DNA of 42,344 nucleotides from Ardenticatenaceae bacterium (GTDB taxonomy: Bacteria > Chloroflexota > Anaerolineae > Promineifilales > Promineifilaceae). Below the pieces are notes generated by a model that did not search any database, was not told the origin of the DNA, and was given only the letters and a program-made list of their open reading frames with translations. The DNA lies in the NCBI GenBank assembly GCA_020634415.1, contig JACKBT010000039.1:1-42344 (forward strand). Reading direction: 5' to 3'. Position numbers and translations under genes: made by a program. Of this stretch, positions 15,899 through 22,587 are shown in pieces (position 1 is the first letter of the stretch; every line of letters begins with the position of its first letter).

Positions 15899-17305
15899 TT
15901 ATTTGGTTTTGGGGAGTTGGGTGGCGGTGAGGAGGCCCAAAAGGGCGAAGCCGACGAACCATTGAAAGACGTGCTGATAGGCGGTCAGAAGATTGACGCT
16001 TTCCTGGTCGAGATAGAATTGCAGGATGATGCCGCCAAAGGCTGCGCCGCAAGCGGAACCGAGGAAACGGATCATGCTGTAAATGCCGGAGGATGTGCCT
16101 AGATCGGGTTCGGGAACATCGTTTAGGGCGGCGCGATGGAGGGCGGCCAACATGAGGCCGGCGCCTGTGCCGAAGACGACGAGCAGCACGACGATGAGCC
16201 AGTGGGGTGAGTGGCTGGGTAGGAGGGAAAAGGTGAACATAACGGCCGATATGATGCCGAAGCCAGTCATGGCGATGATGCGGCTGCCTAGACGATCGGA
16301 GAGGTTGCCGCCGAAGCGAACCATGATGGACATGGCGGCGGGGTTGGCCATCAGGTAAAAGCCGGTGCGTGTGGGGTCTAAGCCGATGATATCGGCAAAG
16401 TAGAGGGGCATGAGGAAGGAGACGCTGCCGCTTAATGCCAACATGCGCAAACAGGCACACACAGAGCCGATGATGAGGGAGCGGTTTTGGAGAATTTGTA
16501 GTTTGATGAAGGGGTTGGCTTTTTTGTTTTCGTAGCTGATGAAGGTGATGAGAAAGAGGATGGTGAGGAGCAGCAAGCGCCAATCTTGCAGGGGTGGGCG
16601 GCCGGTGATGGGGCGGCTGGAAAAGTAGAAGAGCAGGCAGGTTAGGGTGGCGGAGAGCAGGGTGACGCCGATCCAGTCGAAGGTGGAGAGAAAGCGAAAT
16701 TGCAACTGCTGGATGTTGGAGGGGATCAGGAAGTAGATGACGAAGGTGCTGCCGATGGCGACGAGCATGGCGGGAACGAAGGCGGCTCGCCAACCCCAGG
16801 CGGCTACGATGTAGCCAGCCAGAACGGGGCCGATGACACCGGTTATGGGGCCGACGGAACTGAATAGGCCCATCGCTTGGCCGCGTTTTTGCGGGGGGAA
16901 GACTTCGGTGATGAGGGCGAGGGAGAGGGGCAGGAGGCTGGCGGCGCCCATGCCCTGGATGATGCGGCCGAGAATGAGGGTGGAGAGGGTGGTGGAGAGG
17001 GTGGCGAGGAGTGAGCCGAGGGCGAAGATGGCTGTGCCTAGCAGGAGAAGCCGTCGTTTGCCCAGCCCGTCGCTAATACGGCCGTATACGGGCATCAAGA
17101 TCATAAAGGGCAGAGTGAAGGCGGTGGCGATCCAGGCGGCGAGGTCGGCGGCGATGCCGAAATCATCGCGGATGATGGGTAGGGAGACGGAGAACATCCA
17201 GCCGGACATGGGCATGATGATGGCGGGGATCATGAGGGTGTAGAGGAGTTGGTTGGGGTTGACGTTGCGGGAGGTGGTTGGGGTTTGTGGTTGTACGGTT
17301 GCCAT
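15899..17305 (-). CDS. Major facilitator superfamily drug/solute exporter (DHA2-like)
   Basis: A 468-residue integral membrane protein with many hydrophobic helices. Motif A between helices 2 and 3 is GRISDGLGKRRLLL. Motif C, typical of drug:H+ antiporters, is GPITGVIGPVLAG. RGQAMGLFSS lies before it. Two additional helices around residues 200-260 suggest the 14-helix DHA2 type. ATG 17303-17305 opens the frame. The gene is divergent from the IclR regulator, so it may be controlled by it, but the substrate cannot be read from sequence. Confidence 0.88.
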   Translation of the reverse strand: MATVQPQTPTTSRNVNPNQLLYTLMIPAIIMPMSGWMFSVSLPIIRDDFGIAADLAAWIATAFTLPFMILMPVYGRISDGLGKRRLLLLGTAIFALGSLLATLSTTLSTLILGRIIQGMGAASLLPLSLALITEVFPPQKRGQAMGLFSSVGPITGVIGPVLAGYIVAAWGWRAAFVPAMLVAIGSTFVIYFLIPSNIQQLQFRFLSTFDWIGVTLLSATLTCLLFYFSSRPITGRPPLQDWRLLLLTILFLITFISYENKKANPFIKLQILQNRSLIIGSVCACLRMLALSGSVSFLMPLYFADIIGLDPTRTGFYLMANPAAMSIMVRFGGNLSDRLGSRIIAMTGFGIISAVMFTFSLLPSHSPHWLIVVLLVVFGTGAGLMLAALHRAALNDVPEPDLGTSSGIYSMIRFLGSACGAAFGGIILQFYLDQESVNLLTAYQHVFQWFVGFALLGLLTATQLPKTK

Positions 17306-17352
17306 GGGGTAACTGTAACAAGGGTTGGCGGATAGGGCGAACGAGAATGTGG

Positions 17353-17380
17353 TTGACGGCCGTTTCTCATGCTGTATAAT
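17353..17380 (+). promoter_or_regulatory. Sigma-70-type promoter of the IclR-led cluster
   Basis: TTGACG (17353-17358), a 16-bp spacer and TATAAT (17375-17380). The -35 box overlaps an ACGGCCGT palindrome (17356-17363), so any protein or methylation at that site would touch the promoter. Confidence 0.75.
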
Positions 17381-17391
17381 TCCGCCACTTT

Positions 17392-17427
17392 GTTGCGTAT
17401 GGCAAAACTATTTCGTATGATGAAACA
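17392..17427 (+). promoter_or_regulatory. Tandem 18-bp operator-like repeats before iclR-type gene
   Basis: GTTGCGTATGGCAAAACT (17392-17409) is followed directly by ATTTCGTATGATGAAACA (17410-17427), 12 of 18 positions identical, both with an imperfect TTkC...rAAAC symmetry. They lie just downstream of the -10 box and end at the ATG. This is the expected place for an autorepressor site. Confidence 0.5.
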
Positions 17428-18183
17428 ATGATGATTCAATCGGTGGAGCGGGCTTTTGCGATTTTGCGGACGGTGGCGCAGCATCCTGAGGGGATTGGGG
17501 TGACGGAGATTGCGGCGCGGACGGATTTGCACAAGAGTACGGTGTCGCGCATGTTGAGTACGTTGGAGGCGGTGACGGCCGTTATGCCCAGCGACAGTGG
17601 CGGTTATCAACTCCATCCCGATTTTTTGGCACTGTTGGGTGTTTCTCCCTTTCCTCAAAATTTGGTGGCGTTGGCCCGGCCGTTTATGTGGGAGCTGCAT
17701 ACGGCCGTTCATGAAGATGTGGGGCTGGCGATTCCTGATGGCGATCAGGTGTTGTATGTGGATCAGGTGTCGGGGGATCAGGCGGTGCAGGTGCGGGATT
17801 GGACGGGGGAGCGGTTTCCGCTGCACACGACTTCGACGGGCAAACTGCTGCTGGCGTATCAGTCGGAGGTGTTTGTGGCGCGGTATTTGGAACGGCCGTT
17901 GATTGCTTACACACCCCAAACTTTGACCGATCCCGTTGCCATTCATGCGGCTTTAGATGCCATTCGCGCACAAGGTTGTGATTGGTCATCGGGCGAATTT
18001 GCTGATGGTCTCAATGCTACCGCCGCCCCCATTTTTGATAAGGAAAACAAAGTGATTGCCGCTTTGAATATTTATGGCCCTTCTTTTCGTTTTCCCGTAG
18101 AAGGCCAGCAAACGGCCGTTATGGAATTGCTTCTACAAACCAGTCAGCGGTTGACAAAGAAGGTACAGGATTTGTTGTTTTAA
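17428..18183 (+). CDS. IclR-family transcriptional regulator
   Basis: A 251-residue regulator. The N-terminal winged helix-turn-helix (about 5-60) includes GIGVTEIAARTDLHKSTVSR. The C-terminal IclR effector domain has the usual HTTSTGKLLLAY stretch and the closing GLNATAAPIFDKENKVIAAL and NIYGPSFRF segments. IclR proteins bind small carboxylate or aromatic metabolites and control adjacent catabolic genes. It heads a same-strand cluster running to 22541. No Shine-Dalgarno is seen; ATG 17431 is an alternative start. Confidence 0.92.
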   Translation: MMIQSVERAFAILRTVAQHPEGIGVTEIAARTDLHKSTVSRMLSTLEAVTAVMPSDSGGYQLHPDFLALLGVSPFPQNLVALARPFMWELHTAVHEDVGLAIPDGDQVLYVDQVSGDQAVQVRDWTGERFPLHTTSTGKLLLAYQSEVFVARYLERPLIAYTPQTLTDPVAIHAALDAIRAQGCDWSSGEFADGLNATAAPIFDKENKVIAALNIYGPSFRFPVEGQQTAVMELLLQTSQRLTKKVQDLLF

Positions 18184-18213
18184 TCATTACGTAATGATGT
18201 CATTACGTAATGA
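18184..18213 (+). promoter_or_regulatory. Two tandem TCATTACGTAATGA palindromes (operator candidate)
   Basis: The perfect 14-bp palindrome TCATTACGTAATGA occurs at 18184-18197 and again at 18200-18213, a 16-bp period. They fill the gap between the regulator's stop codon and the dehydrogenase start. Two spaced identical dyads are typical of a dimeric regulator's operator. Confidence 0.6.
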
Positions 18214-18226
18214 AACAGGTTGTTCT

Positions 18227-19138
18227 ATGAAAGTTGGTCTCATTGGTGTTGGTGAATTGGGTAAGGCGATTGCCGGGAATATGTTGAAGGCGGGGCATAC
18301 GCTGCTGGTGTATGATGCGCGGCGGGAGCAGGCGGAGCCGATTTTGGCGCGAGGGGCACTGTGGGGTGAGAGTTTGTGGGCGGTGGCAACGGCCGTTGAC
18401 GTTCTCCTCACTGCATTACCCAACCCCGCCATTGTGGAAGCGGTGATGCTGGGTGAAGATGGGGCATTGGCGGGGCTGAAGCCGGGAAGCTGCTGGATTG
18501 ACCATTCTACGAATGATGGTGATTTGCTGAAACGGATAGAGCGTCTGGCCGCAGAAAAGGGCGTGGCTGTGATTGAAGCCCCGGTCACGGGCGGCATTCC
18601 GCTGGCGTATGCGGGGGAGATTACGGTGTTGGTGGGGGGTGAGGAGGAGGTGGTGGAAGGGAAACGGCCGTTGCTCGAAATCGTCGGCAATCCTGTCATT
18701 CACCTGGGGCCAGTGGGTAGTGCCTCCATCGTCAAAGTGATGACCAACATGCTGGCTTTCATCCATCTATGGGCTTTGGGCGAAGGGCTGATGCTGTGCA
18801 AAGAGGCCGGGCTGGATGTGGGCGCAACTTTTGAAGCCATCAAAAATAGCTGCGGCAACAGCTTTGTGGCCGAGACCGAAGGCCCGCCCATTCTCAACGG
18901 CAGTTATGACTATGGCTTCACACTGGAACTGGCCGCTAAAGATATGCGCCTGGTGCATCAAATTGCGCGGCAGCACGGTGTGCCGCTGGAAATGGGCGGT
19001 CTGGCGGATCAAATCCTCACCCGCGCCATGCGCCGTTATGGCGGCCAGTTTTGGTCAACGGGCGTGGTGAAGATGCTGGAGGATGATTTGCATTCCGATT
19101 TGCGGGCGGCGGGGTATGAGCCGGAGGCGAGGTGGTAA
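18227..19138 (+). CDS. NAD(P)-dependent beta-hydroxyacid dehydrogenase (3-hydroxyisobutyrate dehydrogenase-like)
   Basis: A 303-residue member of the 3-hydroxyisobutyrate/tartronate semialdehyde reductase family. The Rossmann motif GLIGVGELGKAIAGNML is at the N-terminus. The substrate-binding segment PVTGGIPLAYAGEITVLVGG comes next, and the catalytic lysine is in GSASIVKVMTNML. The frame opens at 18194 inside the tandem palindromes; ATG 18227 is preferred because it begins the dinucleotide fold directly and has an AGG upstream. It oxidises a beta-hydroxyacid or reduces the matching semialdehyde; the exact substrate is unknown. Confidence 0.9.
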   Translation: MKVGLIGVGELGKAIAGNMLKAGHTLLVYDARREQAEPILARGALWGESLWAVATAVDVLLTALPNPAIVEAVMLGEDGALAGLKPGSCWIDHSTNDGDLLKRIERLAAEKGVAVIEAPVTGGIPLAYAGEITVLVGGEEEVVEGKRPLLEIVGNPVIHLGPVGSASIVKVMTNMLAFIHLWALGEGLMLCKEAGLDVGATFEAIKNSCGNSFVAETEGPPILNGSYDYGFTLELAAKDMRLVHQIARQHGVPLEMGGLADQILTRAMRRYGGQFWSTGVVKMLEDDLHSDLRAAGYEPEARW

Positions 19139-19141
19139 TCA

Positions 19142-19231
19142 AATTGTCATTCCGAAGTCCTCTGAGGAATCTTTTTGGTTGAGCGACCCGAAAGATTCCT
19201 CACTCCGAAGACTGCGTTCGGAATGACAATT
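19142..19231. repeat. Long two-segment inverted repeat between dehydrogenase and amidohydrolase genes
   Basis: Outer arms AATTGTCATTCCGAA (19142-19156) and TTCGGAATGACAATT (19217-19231) pair perfectly. Inner arms GAGGAATCTTT (19164-19174) and AAAGATTCCTC (19191-19201) also pair perfectly. TGTCATTCCGA-type dispersed repeats are known from several bacterial phyla; here it sits inside an apparent operon. Confidence 0.8.
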
Positions 19232-19251
19232 GAATAAGGTAGGTGTTTGTC

Positions 19252-20322
19252 ATGATTGTAGATTGTGATGTGCATAATGATTGGAGTTCGGCGGAGGTGC
19301 TGCTGCCTTATTTGGATGAGACGTTTCGGGATTATTTGGTGCGGGGGGAGAAGCCGGGGCCGCGTGGGGCCTTTCCTCATGCCCATCGCCCCTGGCTGCA
19401 CCCAGAGGATTTTCGCCGCCACGATATTCAGCCGAAGACGGATGATGAACATTATGAGTTTATGCGGCAGCATTTGTTGGATAAGCATGATATTACGATT
19501 GGTATTTTGACGGGCGAGGAGGCGTTGGAATGTTCGACGCTGGCGAATCCCCATTATGCTTCGGCTTTGGCGCGGGCGTATAACGACTGGATGGTGCAGG
19601 AGTGGCTGCCGCGTGACAAACGCTTCAAAGGCTCGCTGATTATTGCGCCGCAGGACGCGCAGGGGGCGGCGAAGGAGATTCGGCGGTTGGGCCATCACCC
19701 CGATATTGTGCAGGTGTTGATGTCGCATGGCTCGTATCGGCCGTATGGTGACCCGGTTTATCATCCGATTTGGGAAGCGGCAGCGGAGGTGGGGCTGCCG
19801 GTGGCGATTCATTTGGGTGGGCAGGGCGGCATCAATTATCAGCCGATTGGCGGCGGGCCGATGACCTATTATTGGCCGACGCACGCGCTGTTGTGCCAGC
19901 CGGCGATGTCTCATTTGGCGAGTGTGATTGCGCAGGGGGTGTTTGAGAAGTGGCCGACGATGAAGTTTGTGATTATTGAGTGTGGGCTGGCCTGGGTGCC
20001 TGGGTTGCTGTGGCGGCTGGATTCTAATTATAAGGCACTGCGGAAGGAGACGCCCTGGGTGAAGCGGCTGCCGAGTGAGTATGCGCGGGATCATATTCGG
20101 TTTGCGTCGCAGCCGTTGGAGCAGCCGCAGAAGAAGGAGCATCTGCACCAGATTTTGGAGATGATGGATGCGGAGCATGTGCTGATGTTTGCGTCGGATT
20201 ATCCGCATTGGGATTTTGATGATCCGGAGCAGATTAATATTCCGGCGGCGTGGCGGGAGCGGGTGTTTTGGCGGAATGCGCTGGAGACGTATGAGCGGCT
20301 GCCGCGGTTGGAGGCTGTGTAG
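19252..20322 (+). CDS. Amidohydrolase family 2 protein (ACMSD-like metal hydrolase/decarboxylase)
   Basis: A 356-residue TIM-barrel protein. It starts with the metal-ligand strand MIVDCDVHNDW and has VAIHLGGQ in the middle and the late catalytic aspartate in FASDYPHWDFDDP. Family members decarboxylate or hydrolyse cyclic and aromatic acids. A GTG at 19243 is in frame, but ATG 19252 follows a purine-rich AAGGTAGG at a good distance. The gene has no exact ACGGCCGT site (only TCGGCCGT near 19738), unusual for its length here. Its stop codon overlaps the next hairpin. Confidence 0.85.
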   Translation: MIVDCDVHNDWSSAEVLLPYLDETFRDYLVRGEKPGPRGAFPHAHRPWLHPEDFRRHDIQPKTDDEHYEFMRQHLLDKHDITIGILTGEEALECSTLANPHYASALARAYNDWMVQEWLPRDKRFKGSLIIAPQDAQGAAKEIRRLGHHPDIVQVLMSHGSYRPYGDPVYHPIWEAAAEVGLPVAIHLGGQGGINYQPIGGGPMTYYWPTHALLCQPAMSHLASVIAQGVFEKWPTMKFVIIECGLAWVPGLLWRLDSNYKALRKETPWVKRLPSEYARDHIRFASQPLEQPQKKEHLHQILEMMDAEHVLMFASDYPHWDFDDPEQINIPAAWRERVFWRNALETYERLPRLEAV

Positions 20323-20353
20323 ATTGGGTCAATCTTCAAGATTGACCCAATCT
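20321..20353. repeat. 33-bp near-perfect palindrome at the amidohydrolase stop codon
   Basis: AGATTGGGTCAATCTT (20321-20336), one base, then AAGATTGACCCAATCT (20338-20353). The left arm begins inside the TAG stop codon. No T-tract follows, and the next gene starts 20 bp later, so it may be a processing or partial-termination element. Confidence 0.75.
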
Positions 20354-20373
20354 GGTTGAGGTGAGGTGAGGTT

Positions 20374-20754
20374 ATGATTGAGAAACGAGAACGGCCGTTA
20401 TCTTCCCGCAAACATTTTCCCATTGGTGAGGCCAATTGGCAGCCGGGGGAGCGGCGTGTGGTGGAGGTGGATGGCAAGCGGATTGGGGTGTTTTTTGTGA
20501 ACGGCCGTTATTATGCCTTGCACAATCGCTGCCCCCACATGGCGGGTAATTTGTGTGAGGGGCCGGTGACGGGGACGACGCTGCCGACGGATGAATTTGC
20601 CTTTGTATACGGCCGTCAGGGGGAGATTATCCGCTGTGCCTGGCATGGCTGGGAATTTGAAATTGCCACGGGGCAATGTTTGATTGATGCCAAGACTCGC
20701 GCCCGTACCTATCCGGTGACGGTGGAGGAGGGGCAAGTGGTGGTGCATATTTGA
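20374..20754 (+). CDS. Rieske-type [2Fe-2S] ferredoxin
   Basis: A 126-residue single-domain protein with cluster ligands C53-x-H55 (CPHMAG) and C88-x2-H91 (CAWHGWEF). It has no transmembrane helix and no oxygenase catalytic domain, so it should be a soluble electron carrier or a separate ferredoxin subunit. A strong GAGGTGAGGT purine tract precedes ATG 20374. Two ACGGCCGT sites lie within it, one encoding Asn-Gly-Arg at 43-45. Its placement directly before two flavodiiron-like proteins suggests that it may donate electrons to them, which is an inference. Confidence 0.9.
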   Translation: MIEKRERPLSSRKHFPIGEANWQPGERRVVEVDGKRIGVFFVNGRYYALHNRCPHMAGNLCEGPVTGTTLPTDEFAFVYGRQGEIIRCAWHGWEFEIATGQCLIDAKTRARTYPVTVEEGQVVVHI

Positions 20755-20757
20755 GAG

Positions 20758-20832
20758 TAATTGGGTAATTGAGTAATTGGGTAATTGCGATGCTTGGCTT
20801 CAATTACTTAATGACCTAATTACCCAGTTACC
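20758..20832. repeat. GGGTAATT-family intergenic hairpin
   Basis: Repeated TAATTGGG/GAGTAATT words are followed by the partly complementary CAATTACTTAATGACCTAATTACCCAG. The same word family forms the hairpin at 31980-32014, and fragments lie at 15750-15775. Confidence 0.65.
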
Positions 20833-20845
20833 ATTGAGTGTTCTG

Positions 20846-21601
20846 ATGTTGCGACATATTACAGAGGATTTATACCAGATTGGCGAATGTGTAGCGGGGG
20901 AAAATGGGCATGAGGCGGTGCGGGTGTATGTGTTGTTGAATAACGGCCGTCCTATTCTCATTGATTGTGGCTCTCATCTGCACCGGGCGAAGTTGATGGC
21001 GGAGTTGGAGGGGCTGTTGGCGGGGGCTGTGCCGGAGGCCATCTTTTTGACCCATTCGGAGCTGCCGCATTCGGGTAATTTGCAGATGGTGGCGCAGAAG
21101 TGGCCGGAGATTCGGGTGTGGGTGTCGAATGTGCTGCTGCCGTATATTGAGTTGGCTCCCGTGCTGCCGTTGGGGCAGATAACGGCCGTTGTCCCCGGCA
21201 CTGTTTTTGAATTTGGCGAGCGGCGGCTGGAGTTTGTGGATGCGCTGCTGAAAGACCAGCCTGGTTCGCAGTGGTTGTATGATTCGCTGACGAAGACGCT
21301 GTTTACGGGGGATGGTTTTGGTTATTACCACACGCCGGAGCAGTGTGAACTGTTTAGTGATGAGATGGCAGGGGGGATTACGGTGGCGCAGTTACGGCCG
21401 TATCATCACAATGCTTTTCGCTTTTTGCGCTGGGTGATTCCCGAACGGCTGAATGCGGATATGACGCGCATGTTCCACAAGCGGGATGTGCGGATTATTG
21501 CGCCGATTCATGGCAATGCGATTCGGGATGTGGCGGTGGTGGTGGATAGGTTGCAGACGGCCGTTCACGAAATTTGTGCGCCGTATCGGAAAGGAGATTA
21601 G
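20846..21601 (+). CDS. Metallo-beta-lactamase-fold protein, flavodiiron-like (paralogue 1)
   Basis: A 251-residue MBL-fold protein. The usual HxHxDH motif is replaced by H70-S-E72-L-P-H75-S-G, which resembles the HxExDHSG diiron motif of flavodiiron proteins, except that the Asp is Pro. Later landmarks match the same family: LFTGDGFG for the bridging Asp and IIAPIHGN for the last His. The middle His of flavodiiron proteins has no clear counterpart. There is no flavodoxin domain. ATG 20846 is preferred over an upstream frame opening at 20777 inside the hairpin. Metal content and activity (oxygen, NO or other) cannot be read from sequence. Confidence 0.78.
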   Translation: MLRHITEDLYQIGECVAGENGHEAVRVYVLLNNGRPILIDCGSHLHRAKLMAELEGLLAGAVPEAIFLTHSELPHSGNLQMVAQKWPEIRVWVSNVLLPYIELAPVLPLGQITAVVPGTVFEFGERRLEFVDALLKDQPGSQWLYDSLTKTLFTGDGFGYYHTPEQCELFSDEMAGGITVAQLRPYHHNAFRFLRWVIPERLNADMTRMFHKRDVRIIAPIHGNAIRDVAVVVDRLQTAVHEICAPYRKGD

Positions 21602-21651
21602 AGACCGGAGACTGGAGATTGGTTAGTCTCTAGTCCCCAGTCTCCAGTCTC
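21601..21651. repeat. GGAGACTGG-family hairpin between the two MBL-fold genes
   Basis: The 20-nt arms at 21601-21620 and 21632-21651 pair at 17 of 20 positions. The left arm starts on the last base of the TAG stop codon. It belongs to the same family as 7335-7389 and 36743-36788. Confidence 0.75.
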
Positions 21652-21665
21652 TTGGGAGACAATTT

Positions 21666-22541
21666 ATGGACGATGTAACAGTTTTTGGCGAGGGTTTGGA
21701 GCGGGTGGCGGTACGGCCGATTACGGCGAATATTTTTTGGCTGACGCACTGTTTAGGCGATTTGGCGCGGGATTTTTATGCCGAATATTTTTCGCTGCTG
21801 CCCAATGCCGATGAGTACGCGGGGTCAAGGGTGGTGGATTATCCTTTTTCGGCTTTTTTGATTGTGGATGAGAAGAGTATGCTGATTGACACGATTGCGC
21901 CGCGCCAGAAGGAGGCGATGGTGCAGGCGGTGGATTTTGTGTTGAACGGCCGTTCCCTCGACTACATCTGGATTAGCCACATTGAACTGCCCCACGCCGG
22001 TAACGCCGTTGCCCTCAAACGGCAGCATCCCGAAGCGCAGTTGGTGACGGTGCGTGGCGGCGACCATTATGAATTGCACAGCTTGTCTGAGGCTCTGCAA
22101 GTGGCTCCTGGTGATGTGATTGAGTTGGGGCAGCATGTGGTGGAGATGGTTGATCCGCTGTTTGTGGATCATGGCCTGTCGCAGTGGTTGTATGAGCGGA
22201 CGACGGGCTTCTTCTTTTCGGCTGATTGGGGCCACAATTTGCATGAACCGGCCTGTGGGCAGTGCTTCCAATTTTTGGATGAGATGGTGGCCGATTCGTA
22301 CACAGAGGCGTTGTTTGTGGATGATGTGAAGGTGAATGCCTGGTATCAATTCCCCTGGTTAGCCTGGTGTGATGCGGAGGAGGTGGGAACGGCCGTTGCC
22401 CACCTCTTCCAGCAATACGACGTTAAAATCTTTGCCCCCAGTCATGGCAATGTCATTCGCCAGGATGTGGCGCGGTATATTCCTATGTTACAAGAAGGGA
22501 TGAAGCGAGCCGCAGCCATGCCCTATTCCCATCACTTTTAA
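21666..22541 (+). CDS. Metallo-beta-lactamase-fold protein, flavodiiron-like (paralogue 2)
   Basis: A 291-residue paralogue of the preceding gene with an extra N-terminal region. Motifs are H105-I-E107-L-P-H110-A-G, a DHGLSQWLY segment where the first paralogue has DQPGSQWLY, FFSADWGH for the bridging Asp, and FAPSHGN. Pro again replaces the motif Asp, so this is a subfamily trait and not an error. ATG 21666 follows a GGGAG ribosome site. A perfect hairpin closes the cluster 3 bp after the stop. The pair may form a heteromer, which is inferred from co-location. Confidence 0.78.
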   Translation: MDDVTVFGEGLERVAVRPITANIFWLTHCLGDLARDFYAEYFSLLPNADEYAGSRVVDYPFSAFLIVDEKSMLIDTIAPRQKEAMVQAVDFVLNGRSLDYIWISHIELPHAGNAVALKRQHPEAQLVTVRGGDHYELHSLSEALQVAPGDVIELGQHVVEMVDPLFVDHGLSQWLYERTTGFFFSADWGHNLHEPACGQCFQFLDEMVADSYTEALFVDDVKVNAWYQFPWLAWCDAEEVGTAVAHLFQQYDVKIFAPSHGNVIRQDVARYIPMLQEGMKRAAAMPYSHHF

Positions 22542-22544
22542 CAT

Positions 22545-22578
22545 AGACCTCTGAGGTTTTCGGAAACCTCAGAGGTCT
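22545..22578. terminator. Perfect hairpin between convergent genes
   Basis: AGACCTCTGAGGTTT (22545-22559), a 4-nt loop and its exact complement (22564-22578). It lies between the stops of the second MBL-fold gene and the macroglobulin gene. Base-paired T/A runs near the loop replace a trailing T-tract, so this is probably a bidirectional terminator. Confidence 0.7.
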
Positions 22579-22587
22579 GACCACTCA

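Noticed and set aside
17392..18213. The two operator candidates as one regulon motif
   Set aside because: The sequences GTATG-containing 18-mers and TCATTACGTAATGA do not align, so they are reported separately.
19147..20208. 353-codon minus-strand frame opposite the amidohydrolase
   Set aside because: The product is Arg/Pro/His-rich with no domain, while the + strand frame has clear metal-ligand motifs and a ribosome site.
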